From contig OX578146.1 of assembly GCA_951213105.1 (NCBI GenBank), forward strand, positions 57,109,069 to 57,173,068: DNA of 64,000 nt. Direction: 5' to 3'. The DNA comes from Amaurobius ferox (taxonomy: Eukaryota > Arthropoda > Arachnida > Araneae > Amaurobiidae). Made by a program: the position numbers and the translations under genes. Shown piece after piece: positions 20,979 through 34,598 of the stretch. The number at the start of each line of letters is the position of its first letter. Within the stretch, counting starts at the first letter, position 1. The notes beneath the pieces are model-generated. The model made no database searches. It was not told the DNA's origin and saw nothing but the letters and a program-made list of their open reading frames with translations.

Positions 20979-21100
20979 CCTCAAAAGCATTTGGTTCCCG
21001 TTCAGAGATGCCTGAAACGTAATCTTCCGAATTCGAATTTTCGACCCCGCCACACTTCCTCTATACATTATACTACGCATGTAGGGAAAGTAACAATATG
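20979..21100. repeat. Family A fragment beyond the composite SINE
   Basis: It continues the family A left arm interrupted by the SINE: CTCAAAAGCATTTGG, GATGCCTGAAACGTAA, CCGAATTCGAATTTTCGACC, then the GGGAAAGTA-type end. The order matches 59380-59440 of the complete foldback. Confidence 0.6.
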
Positions 21101-21897
21101 GAGAAAATAATATGAGTTTGAAGAAAAATGCATGTACTATCCATATTAGATTTTTATAAATTGCGGCTGTCTTGAAAAGGACACTGATAGTGATAAATGT
21201 GCATTCCAGTGATCCGCAAGAAAAATGCTACCGTGGAATATGACAAGAGATGAAATATCGCAGGTGGCGTGAAAAATTTGTACAGCTTTTACATATATTT
21301 CTTTACGTTGCCACCTTACTTAAATGTAATACTTAACATAATTATGCGTTATCCACTATACTTAGAAGTAGTAGTACTATCCCAGAATGTGATTGAGAAA
21401 TTTTTGACTTCAGTATTTTTTTCAAAGAATGGAGATAGAATGAAGAGTATTGAAATGTGAAAAAAAATGATGTGAATAACATCTAAGATTGGGGTATATC
21501 TTACTGAAATCGAAGCATTACGAAACATGTAAACAATTTGGACGCTTATATCTTCAAATCTTATAGATAAATATGTAAACAGTTTTTGCAGGTTTTGTCG
21601 AAATGTAGTGTCATCTGTGAATATGTAAAAATAATTTCAATGTATATATTGAATTTCTTTTTATTCAAAATAACTTAAAAGTTTCTGACAGAGCGAGTTT
21701 TAGCCTCACCTCAAAATATCTTTTTTTGCTTAATTTTACTGGAAATATCTTCTTAACTCCAAAATATAGGTATAAATAGTCAGCGTAAAAACTATTCAAT
21801 GGGAAATCCAGTTTTTTAAAAAAGCAATATATTTTATCAAATTAAAGAATATTGAAGGTTAAGTAATATGTAGCCCTTTTGATGAGAGCCTTACAAG
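21101..21897. other. AT-rich intergenic stretch, nothing recognised
   Basis: No coding segment, RNA or terminal repeat is recognised. Confidence 0.45.
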
Positions 21898-22194
<297 letters not shown>

Positions 22195-22254
22195 AAGTCC
22201 TATACTGTTTACTATTTTCGAAAGTCTCCATACATATTATGTATCGTTCAATTG

Positions 22255-22335
22255 TATTCATTCCCACTCGCATTGACGAAGTGAGGTGAAATGCTCGCCC
22301 ACTCGCTTTGACGAAGTGAGGTGAAATGCACAGTC
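22255..22335. repeat. Two-unit 37-bp direct repeat
   Basis: CCACTCGCATTGACGAAGTG and CCACTCGCTTTGACGAAGTG, each followed by AGGTGAAATGC, stand in tandem. Confidence 0.8.
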
Positions 22336-22870
22336 ACTAGTTTATCTTACACGTGGTGCTATTCTTGTGATTTCATATTACAGTTCGAGGAGGTATTGTT
22401 TTTCAGCTTTGTATAATTCAATTGATTTATTTTTCTCCTTCCACTAGCCAGTAGACAGTTCCAATGGTGTCTATAGTTAAATACTATCGCCATTGTCAGA
22501 AACTGGCTATTCTATCGGTTTTAATTCGAATTGTATGGCTGTCCTGATGAGAATGCAATTTCGAACTAACCGCCATTTTTTGTGTAGTTTCAATTGATTG
22601 TTCTCTATTCTTAATCTCTTATCTTGAACTGATTAGTATTGCCTATTCTCATTTTTGCCGAGTTTTATTTTTATTTACTTTTATATACTTTTAATTGTGA
22701 TTTTTGAATCCTAATATTCTTCTTATCCCCCTTTCCATTGTAGTGATATGTTACCTTCTATCTTTATTCTTAGTCTTGGCTTATAGTTACTCATTTGTAA
22801 CAGATATGCTAGAGATGGGTTTTTTTGTACATACAGTAGTTTATGCATAATTTTCGATTAAAATCCTTCA

Positions 22871-22915
<45 letters not shown>

Positions 22916-24189
22916 GAAGTTCTTAGTTTTCGAAATATATGGGTTACAAATGCGATATTTTAATATTTTGAACCATTTTGAAAATGTGGTATTTCGGTAT
23001 TTTAAACTTTATGTTACGGCTCCAAGAATCCACTGTTTCTAATCCAGAACGGCAAAATAACTGAAAATCCCACCCCTGTAAACAAATACCTTCAAGGAAC
23101 TTGTCTTTTGTTCGTAACTCGTTTCCCCTTCTCTCAGTAAAAACTTGGAGGAAGGGCTGCAGACAGGTACAATAGGCGTCCCCCTCCTTTCCCAGTAAAA
23201 TGGGGGTGAAAAAGAATGGTACAACAGTTGAACCAGCGCCGTTCTAGAAGAAGAGATTTTCAGTAGTACAACTGTTGCACCTCCGTAAGGAATGGTTAAT
23301 TTTTAACTGTTTAAAAAAGGTATAAAAACGACAAACCACCACAGAAAAGGTGTTATTCCAGCAAAACCGTTTCGGCTCCACCGAACAAACGCCACTGCCA
23401 ATTTTTCTTTTTTTTTTTCTCATTTATAAATACATATTTGTGTTAAGCATTTAAATGGGGAGGTTTAATTCACAAATAAGTTTGAGAGTGATTGAAAATA
23501 AAAGCAATAGATAGATACACGTAGTTTTGAAAATCTGTCTATTATGCGATTATCACTGTAATTTGAAAACTACTGTCCTCTTTCTATATAACGGTGTTTA
23601 TCCATTTGATGCTAGGGATACATTCCATACTTTCAAATATTTTCTTTTCTCAAATGGGCAAATACTCAACAAGTAGCAGCGGGAAACTCAATATGGCGAA
23701 TATTAAACTTATTAGTTATTAGTCGACTTTAGAGTTTAAGTGCAAAATAAGAAATTTCATAGTAGAACAAAAAGTACTATATTTGATGTATTGATGAAAA
23801 CATTGGTTAGAATAAAATAAACCAAATTAATGACATCTTATCTCATCACGGGTAACTGTAGAAAATTCAGAAATCAACAGTATACATTTTTTAATAGCTC
23901 GGATACTAGAGTGTGGGGTGGGGGCTGATTAAGCCACTTGGTGGCTCTTGTAAAAGATGTCCGTCAGAGCTTTCACCATTGTAATTTAAATTTTTGAGCA
24001 GAACTTGGCTAGTGCTCTGCCGTGCACCTTAATCTAGAGGTTAACATCCAGTTGCTGGTGAGCACCGTAGCGTTTCGTGCTGATTAACTTGGTGCTATTT
24101 CTGTTATGAAGTTGTGTTTGAAAATGTTTTGACATGAGTGCTCAATTTTAATGTTTTCTTTATGAAGATATTAAAGAGACAAAGATATT
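22336..24189. other. Intergenic stretch with short (TA)n at 22878-22911
   Basis: A GC-richer island at 23040-23400 contains the matching segments GTACAACAGTTGAACC and GTACAACTGTTGCACC and a TATAAAAA at 23320. I cannot assign it to a gene. The remainder is AT-rich with nothing recognised. Confidence 0.4.
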
Positions 24190-24780
24190 AAGATATTAAA
24201 AGAACACATCTGTAAAAATCCCGTATTGATCTTATTGCAAAAAATTTGATGTGGTCAGCACAAATTTTCCTTACGGGTTCAAATATTATATCCATTACGG
24301 GTTCTGATATTATATCCATTTCGCATTTTAAATGCACATTCTTTACATTTGGCAATCTAATGCAATTTAAAGTCATCAGCTCCTCAAAATCTCTAATGAC
24401 TAAAATATCTCGAGAACGGTTCATCTGAGAGTCATGGGGTTAGACTTATTCGCTCTGTTGTCAAAAATTGCATGACGAACAAGTATTTAAGTAATACATT
24501 TCAGCAATTTTAGACATTTATTAAGATTTTCACGATCTTTGCTGGCTATTTTGCAAAATAGGGTCGATTATGTTTTTTCTCATTATCCCAAAATATATTC
24601 AATATCAGGATAACACTCAGAATATGTAACTACTAAATTTTAAGAAACTTTTTAAATATTTTTTACTACAGTGAAGAACGCTTTCAATTTCTTAAAATGA
24701 AAAATATTCAATATATCTCGAGAATGATCAATATTATAGCAATGGGGCTAGTCTATTATTTAAAATATCTATATAACTGT
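24190..24780. repeat. Family C repeat copy
   Basis: It matches the modules at 3880-4250 in order: ATATCTCGAGAACGGTTCAT, ATGGGGTTAGACTTAT, GTCAAAAATTGCATG, a TTTCAGCAATTTTAGACATT block and CCCAAAATATATTCAATATC. The palindromic short ORFs at 24188-24428 are incidental. Confidence 0.6.
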
Positions 24781-25562
24781 TATATAACTTCTATTATTTA
24801 AAAGGGAATAAAATTAAACGTTCTCATATTTAATAATAAAACAATACCATGAACAGATTATTAAATTTTCTTTTAATGAAAATTTCAGAATAAAGAACAA
24901 AATCTATGCTTTAAAATGTGCGACAACGATATTTTTTATTTCTATAGTTAGCACGGTAGAATTGCAATTACCAAAATGCAAATATCTTAACGTATATAGC
25001 CTTATTTATTCTACCGAAACAAGTAAGTTCCTTCTTGCGTGAAACGAATATATGACAATGACGAATTCATAAACATGAGAAAATCAAACAAATACTGCAA
25101 AACTTTTACATGTTATAAACGCTTCTTTTTCGTTTTTATCATTTTCAATGAATTGTTCCTGGAAAATGGTGATTTATAGTTCAACATTGCCAAGAGCAAT
25201 AATAAAGATAAACGTATTCACAAGAATACGTAGAATAAAAAATATCAGGAAAGCAAGTGCTTTTAAAATGATGGCGAAAGTTTAGCGTGCAACTTACATA
25301 AAATGTTGATATTTTAATGACGCGTATAATATAGTTTTAAAGAAATATCTTTATGTATTTTGAAAGTAACTTGTAAGAAAAGGAAGTACTTGTAAAATTC
25401 AATACATAAAGCGAGATTGAATATTTAGCGAAATCTTCTCTTGAAGGATACAAGTTCTGTTTTAAATTTTCTTCTTTTACGTCAAAGGCGCATTCTTTTT
25501 ATTTTCCCATCCGCGAACAGCGCCCGTTAAAGAGAATTTTTTTCTGCATCAGTTGAATGTTT
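24781..25562. other. AT-rich intergenic stretch, nothing recognised
   Basis: No gene or complete element is recognised. Confidence 0.45.
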
Positions 25563-26440
25563 GTAAATGAGTTCTTGACAGATTCGATTTAACCAAACTA
25601 GTTCTTCTCTTTTTAAAATGGAAAGCATGCTTGTATCCTTGTTTTTTCAGTTTAATAATCTTAAAAATAAAAAAAAATCGCTTTCAAAATTTATTTCGAT
25701 TTGCTGCTTAAACAACTTTCTTTGTCGTGGAAAACATAATTTACGTACTGCGATTCTCATACACATATTTAATTTGCAAGCATGTATTTTAAAAACAACA
25801 GCAAATTGATTTAACTAGATACTATTTATTAATTCGATTAACTAGTTACTAATTATTAATTTGATTAACTAGTTACTAATTATTAATTCGATTAACTAGT
25901 TACTAATTATTAATTCGATTAATTAGTTACTAATTTGAATTAACTAGTTCTTCTCTTTTTGGAAGGGAGAGCATGTTTACATCCTTGTTTCTGCAGTGTA
26001 ATTTATTTCGATTTTTTTATTTCGATAATATTCGTAAAAAAATATCGGTTTCAGATCTTATTTCGATTTACTACGGTAACAGTTTATCTGCCTTGAAAAA
26101 AATAATTAACATATTGCGATTCTCACAAACTTATTTAATTTGAAAGCATTTATTTTATAAAACATCAGAAGATTGATTTAATTGGTTACTAATCACTAAT
26201 TCGATTAACCTTTTGCTAATTCGATTTAACTTGTTCTCTTTATAAAATTAAGATCTTGCTTTAATCTTTGTTTTAGTTTAATAATCGCCAAAATTAAGAA
26301 AGAAGTACGTCTTCAGAATTTATTTCGATTTACTACGTAAAAATTTTATCTACCTTGAAAAACGTAATTTAATTATTGCGATTATCACAAACTTATTTCA
26401 TTGGAACTCATTTCTTTTATAAAGCAAACAGCTTGATTGT
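25563..26440. repeat. Three-unit ~300-bp repeat containing a 33-bp minisatellite
   Basis: Three diverged units begin near 25580, 25945 and 26210. Each runs TAGTTCTTCTCTTTTT-like start, TTATTTCGATTTRCTACG, TTGCGATTCTCAYAMACTTATTT and end AAACANCAG..TTGATT. Between the first and second, the motif ATTCGATTAACTAGTTACTA is repeated four to five times with a ~33-bp period (25808-25940). The short ORF 25618-25809 falls in the first unit and has no recognised domain. Confidence 0.7.
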
Positions 26441-26529
26441 AGCAGCCACTTCTGCGTTTCTATAGATGTACTATGCTGATGTTATATGGTTGTTCTTTTG
26501 TAAATTGAAATTCTTCAGATTTGTGAAAT

Positions 26530-27040
26530 TCGTTTGTATCATGGAGTTAGAAAGAAGGAGATAAATCTCCTATAGATGAAATGTTTGAAAATGCCATAAT
26601 GCCTTGATAATTATATCTTGGTGTCGCCAGTGTTAGTAAAGTTGTTGTAATTGTTTGTTAACACAACAGAAAGGCGTAGTATTTCGTATATGTATTTTTG
26701 ATTATTTTTAAATTAAAGGTGCCCTTATTGTGAGTATAATTAACTAGTATTTGGTCATAGTTGTAGGACAGAATACAGAATATTGAAAGTTGAGATAACT
26801 TTGAATACGGTGGAATATTCTTTATTGCTTCAGTTCAACTTTGCGTTGCGCTAACAAATTTATTTTTACAAAATTGGCAGTTTAAATAAATATGTTAGGA
26901 TTTTCACCATAGAAAAGTATACAATGCAGGGCTACTTATTTTATCCCAGCGCCATCTGAATCACTGTCGCAAACGATATTGGTGTTTTCTTAGAAGTTGT
27001 AACTCCTTACTTTTACCTCCATGGTTTGTATTAGTACACT
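26530..27040 (+). repeat. Dispersed repeat, inverted partner at 61985-62490
   Basis: It matches the reverse complement of 61985-62490 along about 500 bp (roughly 75% by eye). Shared blocks include ACACAACAGAAAGGCGTAGT, a TTGTAGGACA..GTACAGAATAT block, TTTATTTTTACAAAATGG and CTTACTTTTACCTCCATGG. There is no coding capacity. Confidence 0.65.
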
Positions 27041-27671
27041 TGATTATGTGTATGGTGAGAAGATTAGCTCTATAATTTTATTGTTGTGCCAAGAAATACT
27101 AAAATACTGTAAACCACCTTTCCAAAAGTACAGTGTCAGTATATCAGAGCACATATATATTTTATAATTGAGTGCTATCTAAATAAATATATAATTTAAA
27201 AGATAAATTGTGTGGTCTATGATCAATGTTTTATTTTCAGATTCTTTAAATGGACTCTCATTTTTGAGGAGTCCATCATTTTCTTTACCTTTTGGAAGAT
27301 TATTTTCGAAACACATGCAATTTATTTGCTAGTTACGCACGGGTATATTATTTAAACCTATCAAGGCCACCATAAATAAATTAATTTAATTATTCATTTC
27401 TTCACGACAGGTAGACATAAGTATCAAAAGGCAAAAATGTGTACTAGGAAATTTTGTATTAAAATATGTATTTATGATTAAAAAATGTTTATTATAGTTT
27501 ACGAGTAAATTATATTGTCAATTTGAAGAAGATTGGAAATGTTCCGTTTCTTAAGTTTGTAATGACTATATTTGAAAAACTAAAAAAGATAGTTTTGAAC
27601 AATAAACAAGAATTTGTAGCTCTTGAAAGCTCTGTAACTGTATATAATTGCATTTTGGAGCAAGTTCTCTA

Positions 27672-28526
27672 CAGAGTGTCCCAAAGAGATTGAAACGCTC
27701 TTTATTTCTTTACCTGTTAGAGATAGGTGGGCAATGTAAATTGCAAAAATGTTGAAAGTAAGGTAGGAAATAAGACTACGTTAATGAAATAGCCCTCCCA
27801 TTAATTTTCAAAAAGTTACACTTTTGAAATTTTTATACGACCCCCTTAGACAAATTGGTCAATAAGAAAATTTATATTTTTAATGCAACAAGATCATTAA
27901 AAAAACCGCATATCTGTATCTTTAAAATCAACTGAATAATGATGAAGGAAAAATCTAATTTATGCTACTTTTCCGTACCATGTGAAAGGCTGTTTAATCA
28001 GTGAAAATAGGGATCAGAAACAAATTAACAATGGGAATTGTTTAGATAAAAAAGTACTTAAAATACTTAATTATTGAAAAAGTAATTAGTTATTGAAAAG
28101 TACTTAAAAATCCGTGATTGCATCGTGAACCCACGCGGAATTCGCAAAAATGTCTCCTATGTATTATCATCCAGTTTTATCGTTTTTGAGATATTTCACA
28201 AATTTACATTTCTAATTGGATATATGGTCTCCCCATTCACAGTGCTCAATTTTCAATTAAATATAACTCGCTCAATTTTAAAAATACGGATATGAGGTTT
28301 TTTTAATGATCTTGTTGCAGTAAAAATAAAAAAATTCCGTGTGACCAAATTTGTCAAAGGGGGTCGTATAAAAATTTAAAAAGTGAAACTTTTTGAAAAT
28401 TAGTGGAAAGATTATTTCATTAACGTAGTCTTATTTCCTACCTTACTTTCAACATTTTTGCACTTTACATTGCCCACTTATCACCAACAGAAATAAAATG
28501 GGTTTCAATCTTTTTGGGACACCCTG
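27672..28526. mobile_element. MITE with ~255-bp inverted repeats, TA target duplication
   Basis: The ends read CAGAGTGTCCCAAAGAGATT on the left and CAGGGTGTCCCAAAAAGATT on the right (reverse complement), each directly flanked by TA. The arms at 27672-27930 and 28273-28526 are inverted copies. The centre (27931-28272) has no ORF. The outer 13 bases match those of the MITE at 1072-2364 although the interiors differ, so the two were probably mobilised by the same or a related transposase. The element sits inside an older repeat whose diverged halves flank it (27410-27671 and 28527-28800). Confidence 0.82.
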
Positions 28527-28799
28527 TATTTTGAAGAAAAATCTTGAAGAAAAAGTATTTGTCCGAACGAGGGTTTTTTCTTGTCATTTTTCTTTTTTTC
28601 ACTCGAAATATCTTCGAAACTATAAAGTCTATATATAAATAGCAAATGATAAAAATATGTATGAGGAAATTTGGTTTCTATATCTATTTTAACAACTAAA
28701 AGTGATAACTATAAACAATACGTAAGGATTTATAGCTGTTTGAAAGCCCCATAAGTGTTTATAATTAGATGTTGGATCGAGTTCTTTTTTATCGATGTT

Positions 28800-31156
28800 A
28801 CAAAAGTTGAGTTATATTTTTAGAAAATATTATTCATGCAAAACTGGGTCAGCTCTACTGGACTGGAACAACCGCTGATTTTATTGTCAATTCCGATTAA
28901 TTGCTCTGTAGATTTGTAATTGACATTTTATCTTCTATCTCGCATTTTTTGCTGATTTCTTTATTCCAACCTTTTACATTATCTACTACGGGCGCTACTA
29001 TCGAGCATGGTCATAGTTTTATGAGCATAGTCAATTTACTGTAGATAGTCATAACGCATACACGTATGAACTATTGCTTAAACAAATATTGGTGTACTTA
29101 CTTATGTTATGTTATAATGGTTCATTGTTGTTATGTAAAACTGTTTTTATGAGACTTGATACTTCTATAATTACCGTGTTTACCCATCTCCAATTATAAG
29201 GTTATCTTTTAGCAGTGGGTGTCCATGGATCCTGTAATCTCCCTTCTTTAAATATTAAAGATAATTAAATATAATTAATAATAGAGACACATTGATTTAC
29301 TGTCTGTTTATCTATCTCTGGATAATTCTGCCACAATATGTTGCCAAACGTGTTTCAATCACGGCTAAAATTTTCAATTTAGGTACTAACCCAGACCATC
29401 AACACTTTTATAACCCCTCCACACGAACACTAAATTTTTAAGATCGCCCATTGATTTTCCACGTTCACTGCTGCTCGAATTCAATGTTCATATTAAAAAC
29501 CGAAGCGTTCTTCTTAGATAATTAAATTTCACGTGAACCCAGTTTTTTTTTTCTTTCAAAGAAATATTTGAAATGTAAATTATTGTTCTGTTAAACCTTT
29601 TCGCATCAGACTGATCACATTATCGAAAACAATAAATGTGAATATTTTCTCCTTTCAAATCATTTTCTATGTTTCTTCCTTAGTAATCTTAAATTTACAG
29701 TTATTTTTTCTTCCAAGAGCTTTCTCCTTGCCCTGTATCTCCCTGCGCTGTATAAGGTATCGTAAGGTATGCGCTGTAAGGTATGCGCTGTGTCGCTCCT
29801 TTCTCCTATCCTATTTCTCCTTGCGCTGTATAAGTTATTACCTGATAACTGTAATGGCGCAAGGATATAATTGTGATGGTGCTTAGATTAAATTGAAAAT
29901 AAAGTATTTCCTTTAAAACGGACGCCACTGGCGTCAGGGTTATATTCTAGTATAATATACTTGCACAGTTTGCTATGAACACTGTATAAGGTATTACCTG
30001 ATAACTGTAATGGTGCAAGGATATAACTGTGATGGTGCAAGGAGAAAACTGTGAATGTGCAAGGAGAAGATGCAAGAGTTCAACATAATTTTAAGCAAAA
30101 CTTCATCTGCACAGTACGCATTCTTGATTTTGACAGAGCAATGGGGATTCCCTTATATTGAGGTTTGGTTGAATACCGTCCAAATTTTTTAGCCACACTC
30201 GTAATTGTAAACAGGTCCTCACAGCCCCAAAGTTAATGAGTTCTTAATTGAGGACTGAGTATAGTTATCCGCTCTGACTGATAGCAAGTTTGAAGTGAAG
30301 TGAAGTCTTATGTTCCAAATAATAACAGCAAAATCATTTACTAACTTTTGTCATGGAAATGTGTGTACTAGTTCATTGCTTACATTGAAACCTATTTGCA
30401 GCACAAATAGGTTCCAATAGGTACAAGTATTTTCTCTAACTAGAAATTCCGTTGCAGCATGATTACTTATGCTTCCGAGAAAATAGAACTTTATGATCTT
30501 TGTGATGTCCCCGGTGTATAACTATCTACTTATCATTTATGAATACTTGATGCACTTAACTTATTTTCGAACTGGGTTTCTTTTCTCTCGCGAAACGTAG
30601 GAAATATGTCTTTTCGCTCGCATAATTTATTTCATATAAGTTACTATAGATATCACTTGTGCCTTGTTAGTTTCGTAGGTTATTTTCGTAGTACATCCAC
30701 ATTTACCTTCACCTATTGTGCAGAGGTAGATCACTAAGTATTCAAGAAATGCATTTTCAGAGAAATGAATGTTTTAACACCATGTTGACATGTTTCAATC
30801 ACAGTCACAGAATCCATCAATAGGGAGAGTTTCTATAGTTAAGATTGCAATTTTATTGCATGAAACTTCACTCATAGACTGGATGTGCTGAATTATGCAC
30901 TTATCGGCATGGAAAATGACTGGCGACAAAAAATCTTGCTATGTGACTTGAAAACCAACTCTATGTGACTTGCTATCAACTTTATGTTACTTGCTATCAG
31001 CTGTCAGGCAGCAAGAACACTATGAACAAATGCAGTCTTATCATGCGAGCGGTTTCAATATTTTACAAATTTAGCTCATGTCTACAGCAGGCTGTAAAAG
31101 CCAAATTTTTAGTCCCAGATGATGCCTATGCGGTGTTTTCAAAAGTTAGGATAACT
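28800..31156. other. Intergenic stretch with GCGCTGTA / GTGCAAGGA minisatellites
   Basis: From 29740 to 29830, AAGGTATGCGCTGT units repeat. A block with TTACCTGATAACTGTAATGG occurs at 29843 and again near 29993, and the second occurrence is followed by 22-bp units ACTGTGATGGTGCAAGGAGA (30019-30075). CTCCTTGCGC at 29818 is the inverse of GCGCAAGG at 29866, so the block can fold. No gene is seen. Confidence 0.5.
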
Positions 31157-32315
31157 AAAAAGATCAATCATGCGTAAAATTGATTATGAAACACTTTCCA
31201 TTTGAAATGGAATTTTATTTAAACATCTCTAAAATGCGATACATTCAGCGCTGTTATTTTTAAAATTATCCCAATACTAAAATAATTTATTATATTTGAA
31301 AACTTCATTGAAAACAAATGAACTTCATTCAAATAACGTCATCGAAATCTAAATCGCCTGACTCTCTATATAAAAGCAGTAAAAAATCCATTCAGAAATT
31401 GTTTCCATTCCTTTCATTCAGCGGCAGTATTTCTAAAATTATCACATTACTACAACAATTTATTTTACTTAAAAACGTAAAACCATGGAGGTAAAATTAA
31501 TTTCTAACTCCATGCTTAGAACTTTATAAAAAATGGACTCGTCTGCTTCTCTATGTAAAATCAATGAATATTTTATTCATATCAGCTATATTGCAGACTC
31601 CAGAGCTAAATAATTTTGTGTTAAAGAAATTCAGCAATTCTTATACAACTCATCTTACAGCTTGATGTGTTTACATTCTCCATACGTAAAAGTCAGGCTT
31701 CGTTGTAGAAATGCTCAAAGTTTGATGATCATTTAAACACAAATATTATAATAATTGCGTTGGAGCAGTATGTAGAGGCACAGAAAATGAATAAAAAATA
31801 AAGAGGTTGTAGGAAGAAAGCAACACTTAACATAAATGAAAAAGAACTTTAAAAATTACGATTTGACGCAAGATAGATGCAACATTTTGTTTTGAAGTGG
31901 GTCAAGTGATTTTTCATATAATATGGAGGCAATTATCATTTCAATTTTTATTTTAAAAAACTACCAAACCTATTTTGCTGAAATTTTTTTCATATATTTT
32001 ATTCGATAATTTGAATATTTTCTAAAATTTTCAAAGCAATTTATGAATCTTAAATTCGCTTAAAAAATGTTTGAAAAATTAGGTCCCATAAGGTTCAGTG
32101 TATTTCATATTTTCAACCCGGGTTCAATCCAAGACTAATTGGGTTATATTACTCATTTGCATTCCCATATGTTCCACAGACAGTCTCAGCAGTATACTAA
32201 AGTTTCATTTTGATAAAGTCATTTTTACGGCAGTTATCGAGCGAACTGACAGACAGACAGACAGAATGAACAAAGTCATAAATACTTTTCAACCATATTG
32301 TAAAGTGTTCAAAAC
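31157..32315 (+). repeat. Family B repeat, copy 1
   Basis: It starts AAAAGATCAATCATGC, then ACACTTTCCATTTGAAATGG, ATGCGATACATTCAGCGC and ACGGCAGTTATCGAGCGAAC, then a (AGAC)n run at 32249-32266, and ends TTGTAAAGTGTTC. The ends form a short inverted repeat (AACACTTTCC and its inverse). Copies lie at 32633-33591 (inverted) and 34599-35590 (direct). There is no coding capacity. Confidence 0.75.
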
Positions 32316-32632
32316 GAGCCTATTGAGTGCAAAATTGATTCAATGGTTCTATTATCTGTACAAAGGAACGTTATATTAACTTTTAAAATTTTTGTGGAAC
32401 GTTGTTATTCTCCGTGACAAAGATGCAGGTAAGCAAAGAAGTCTAGAATATAAAACATGTTTATAATTACTACTTCTATCCTAAAGAAAAGAATTGTGGG
32501 CAGCACATAAGTTTCCCTACAGACCTGAAATTTATTTTCTCTTTATTTTTTAATAATTAACTAAATTTAGTTTAACTGCACAACATAAAACGCATTATTA
32601 TTTGAAATGACGCTGAATTTACACTGTTAAAC
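32316..32632. other. Spacer between inverted family B copies
   Basis: It contains GGGCAGCACATAAGTTTCCCTA (in parts; 32510-32531) followed by sequence that matches 4880-5000 of the family C region. The family C sequence appears to resume at 33592, so copy 2 of family B looks inserted in a family C element. Confidence 0.5.
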
Positions 32633-33591
32633 ACTTTCCAACCTAGTTGTAAAGTGTTTATAACCTTTTTCATTCTGTCAGTCTGTCTGTCTGTCTGTGC
32701 TGTCGCACGATAACTGCCGTAAAAATGGCTTTATCAAAAATTTTAGTATGTTTTTCAGACGATCGGAGGGATATATGGGAATGAAAATAAATAATATCAA
32801 CCAAGCAGTTTCGGATTTTATTCGGGTTGAAAAAATGAAATACATTGAACCCTATGGGGCATAATTTTTCTAAATTTTTTACGCGGAGTTAAATTCACAA
32901 ATTGCTTTGGAAATTACATGAAATCATCAAATTATAATGTAAAATGTGTAAGAGAATTTCAGCAAAATATGTTAGGTAGTTTTTTAAATAAAAATTGAAA
33001 AAATATTTATACCCATATTATATGAAGAAATCACATGACTTATTTCAAAATACGATATGGCATCCATTTTCCCCAGTGTAAAAATCGTGATGTTGAAACA
33101 CCGTTTAAATGTACATTTAGTGTTGCATCTGTTCAAAAACAGCTTTATTTTTGCATGTTTTCTGTGTATGGAAATTCTGTGCCCACGCAATTACAATATT
33201 TTTTTATTTTGAATTATCTTTAAACTTTGATTACTCCTACAACGAAGCCTAATTTCAGTAGCATGCAGAATGTAAGCAAATCAAGCGATTGTAAAATGAG
33301 TTGAATGAAAAATGCTGATTTTTTTTTATACAAAATTATTTAGCTCTGAAGTCTGGAATATAAGTAATATGAATGAAATATTCAGTGATTTTACATAGAG
33401 AAGCAGACGATTTATAGCAGTCCTTTTTTTATGAAATTTTAAGTTTCTAAGTGTAATACATTATTGTAGTACTGTGATTATTTAAAAAATATAAGTGCTG
33501 AATGTATCGTCTTTTAGTGATGTTTAAATAAAATTGCACTTCAGTTGGAAAGTGTTTCATAATCAATGTTTTATGCATGATTGATCTTTCT
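32633..33591 (-). repeat. Family B repeat, copy 2 (inverted)
   Basis: This is the reverse-complement counterpart of 31157-32315: AAACACTTTCCAACCTAG, a TCTGTCTGTCTG run at 32681-32699, CGATAACTGCCGTAAAAATG, and an end CATGATTGATCTTTCTTG. Together with copy 1 it forms an imperfect inverted repeat of about 2.4 kb. Confidence 0.75.
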
Positions 33592-33988
33592 TGTTATTCA
33601 ATTTTCGTTTGCATTTGATAACTCGATTCAATTTTTGTTTGCATTTGGTATTTTCAAAGGCAGCGTAGTAAAAGTGCAAAAATAAACTAAAATATCTTAA
33701 GAGCAGCTACTCCTAGAGTAACTCGGTTATTTGTTTCATCGCTAAAAAGTATGTATAAAACAGGCATTTAATTGGAACATCTGAGCATATGTATTCCTTT
33801 ATTTTAGATTTTAACAATTTCTGCAGACCATTTCGCAAAACAGGCAGGTTCCTTTATTCAAAATCGTACCAAAATCTAATCAGCACTACTACAACTCACA
33901 AATGATTTTACCTATAAAATTTTATGATATTTGGGAATTTTTTTTTGAGTTAGAGTGAATATACACATTGCTCAGACACATACACATA

Positions 33989-34071
<83 letters not shown>

Positions 34072-34240
34072 ACACACACACACACACAAACACTAATAAC
34101 AGTGTTTTGCGAACTAGAGGTTCCAAAAGCTGTTGATCCGTCGAAAACTCAATTTGCGGTTTTCGATACGATTCCAATACTTTCCCTATACATTACCATA
34201 TATTGTAAGGAGAATAATTATTGTTTCACTAAAATTATCT
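33592..34240. repeat. Family C copy ending in a ~100-bp (CA)n tract
   Basis: Family C modules run in order: TTATTCAATTTTCGTTTGC, CTTAAGAGCAGCTACTCC, AATCGTACCAAAATCTAATC, then GAGTTAGAGTGAATATACAC. They lead into (CA)n at 33990-34088 and a CTTTCCCTATACATTAC end. The Thr/His-repeat ORFs across the CA run are artefacts. Confidence 0.6.
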
Positions 34241-34598
34241 AATTCAATATTTTAGGTTGAAAATTATGTTTTGAGAAAACCTTCCTAAACGCTTTCGGAA
34301 ATACATCCATATGAGTGTGATCATCTGCGTCATGTACTGACACTTTGCTGAGAGACATATCAGTATAATGTGAGCATATATAATTAGTTTAATTTTATTC
34401 AGAGTAGACATTAATTGGTGCGTAAATATTAATTTTGTGATTATTCTTATCATCTGCATACTCATAAATATTCCAATAAGAATTTGTCCATCTTGGCTCT
34501 AGTCTGTCGGTGCAATTTCTGCGTTTAATTAGTCCTATAACACAAATGCGCTTTCACCACCTCCCCATACAAGCTATTGTATTCAATTTATAATTACA
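34241..34598. other. AT-rich spacer, nothing recognised
   Basis: No gene or element end is recognised. Confidence 0.45.

Noticed and set aside
33955..34242. Thr/His-rich or Val/Cys-rich ORFs
   Set aside because: Translation of a (CA)n/(TG)n microsatellite on both strands; the same applies to 59241-59742, 36529-36800 and 4594-4875.
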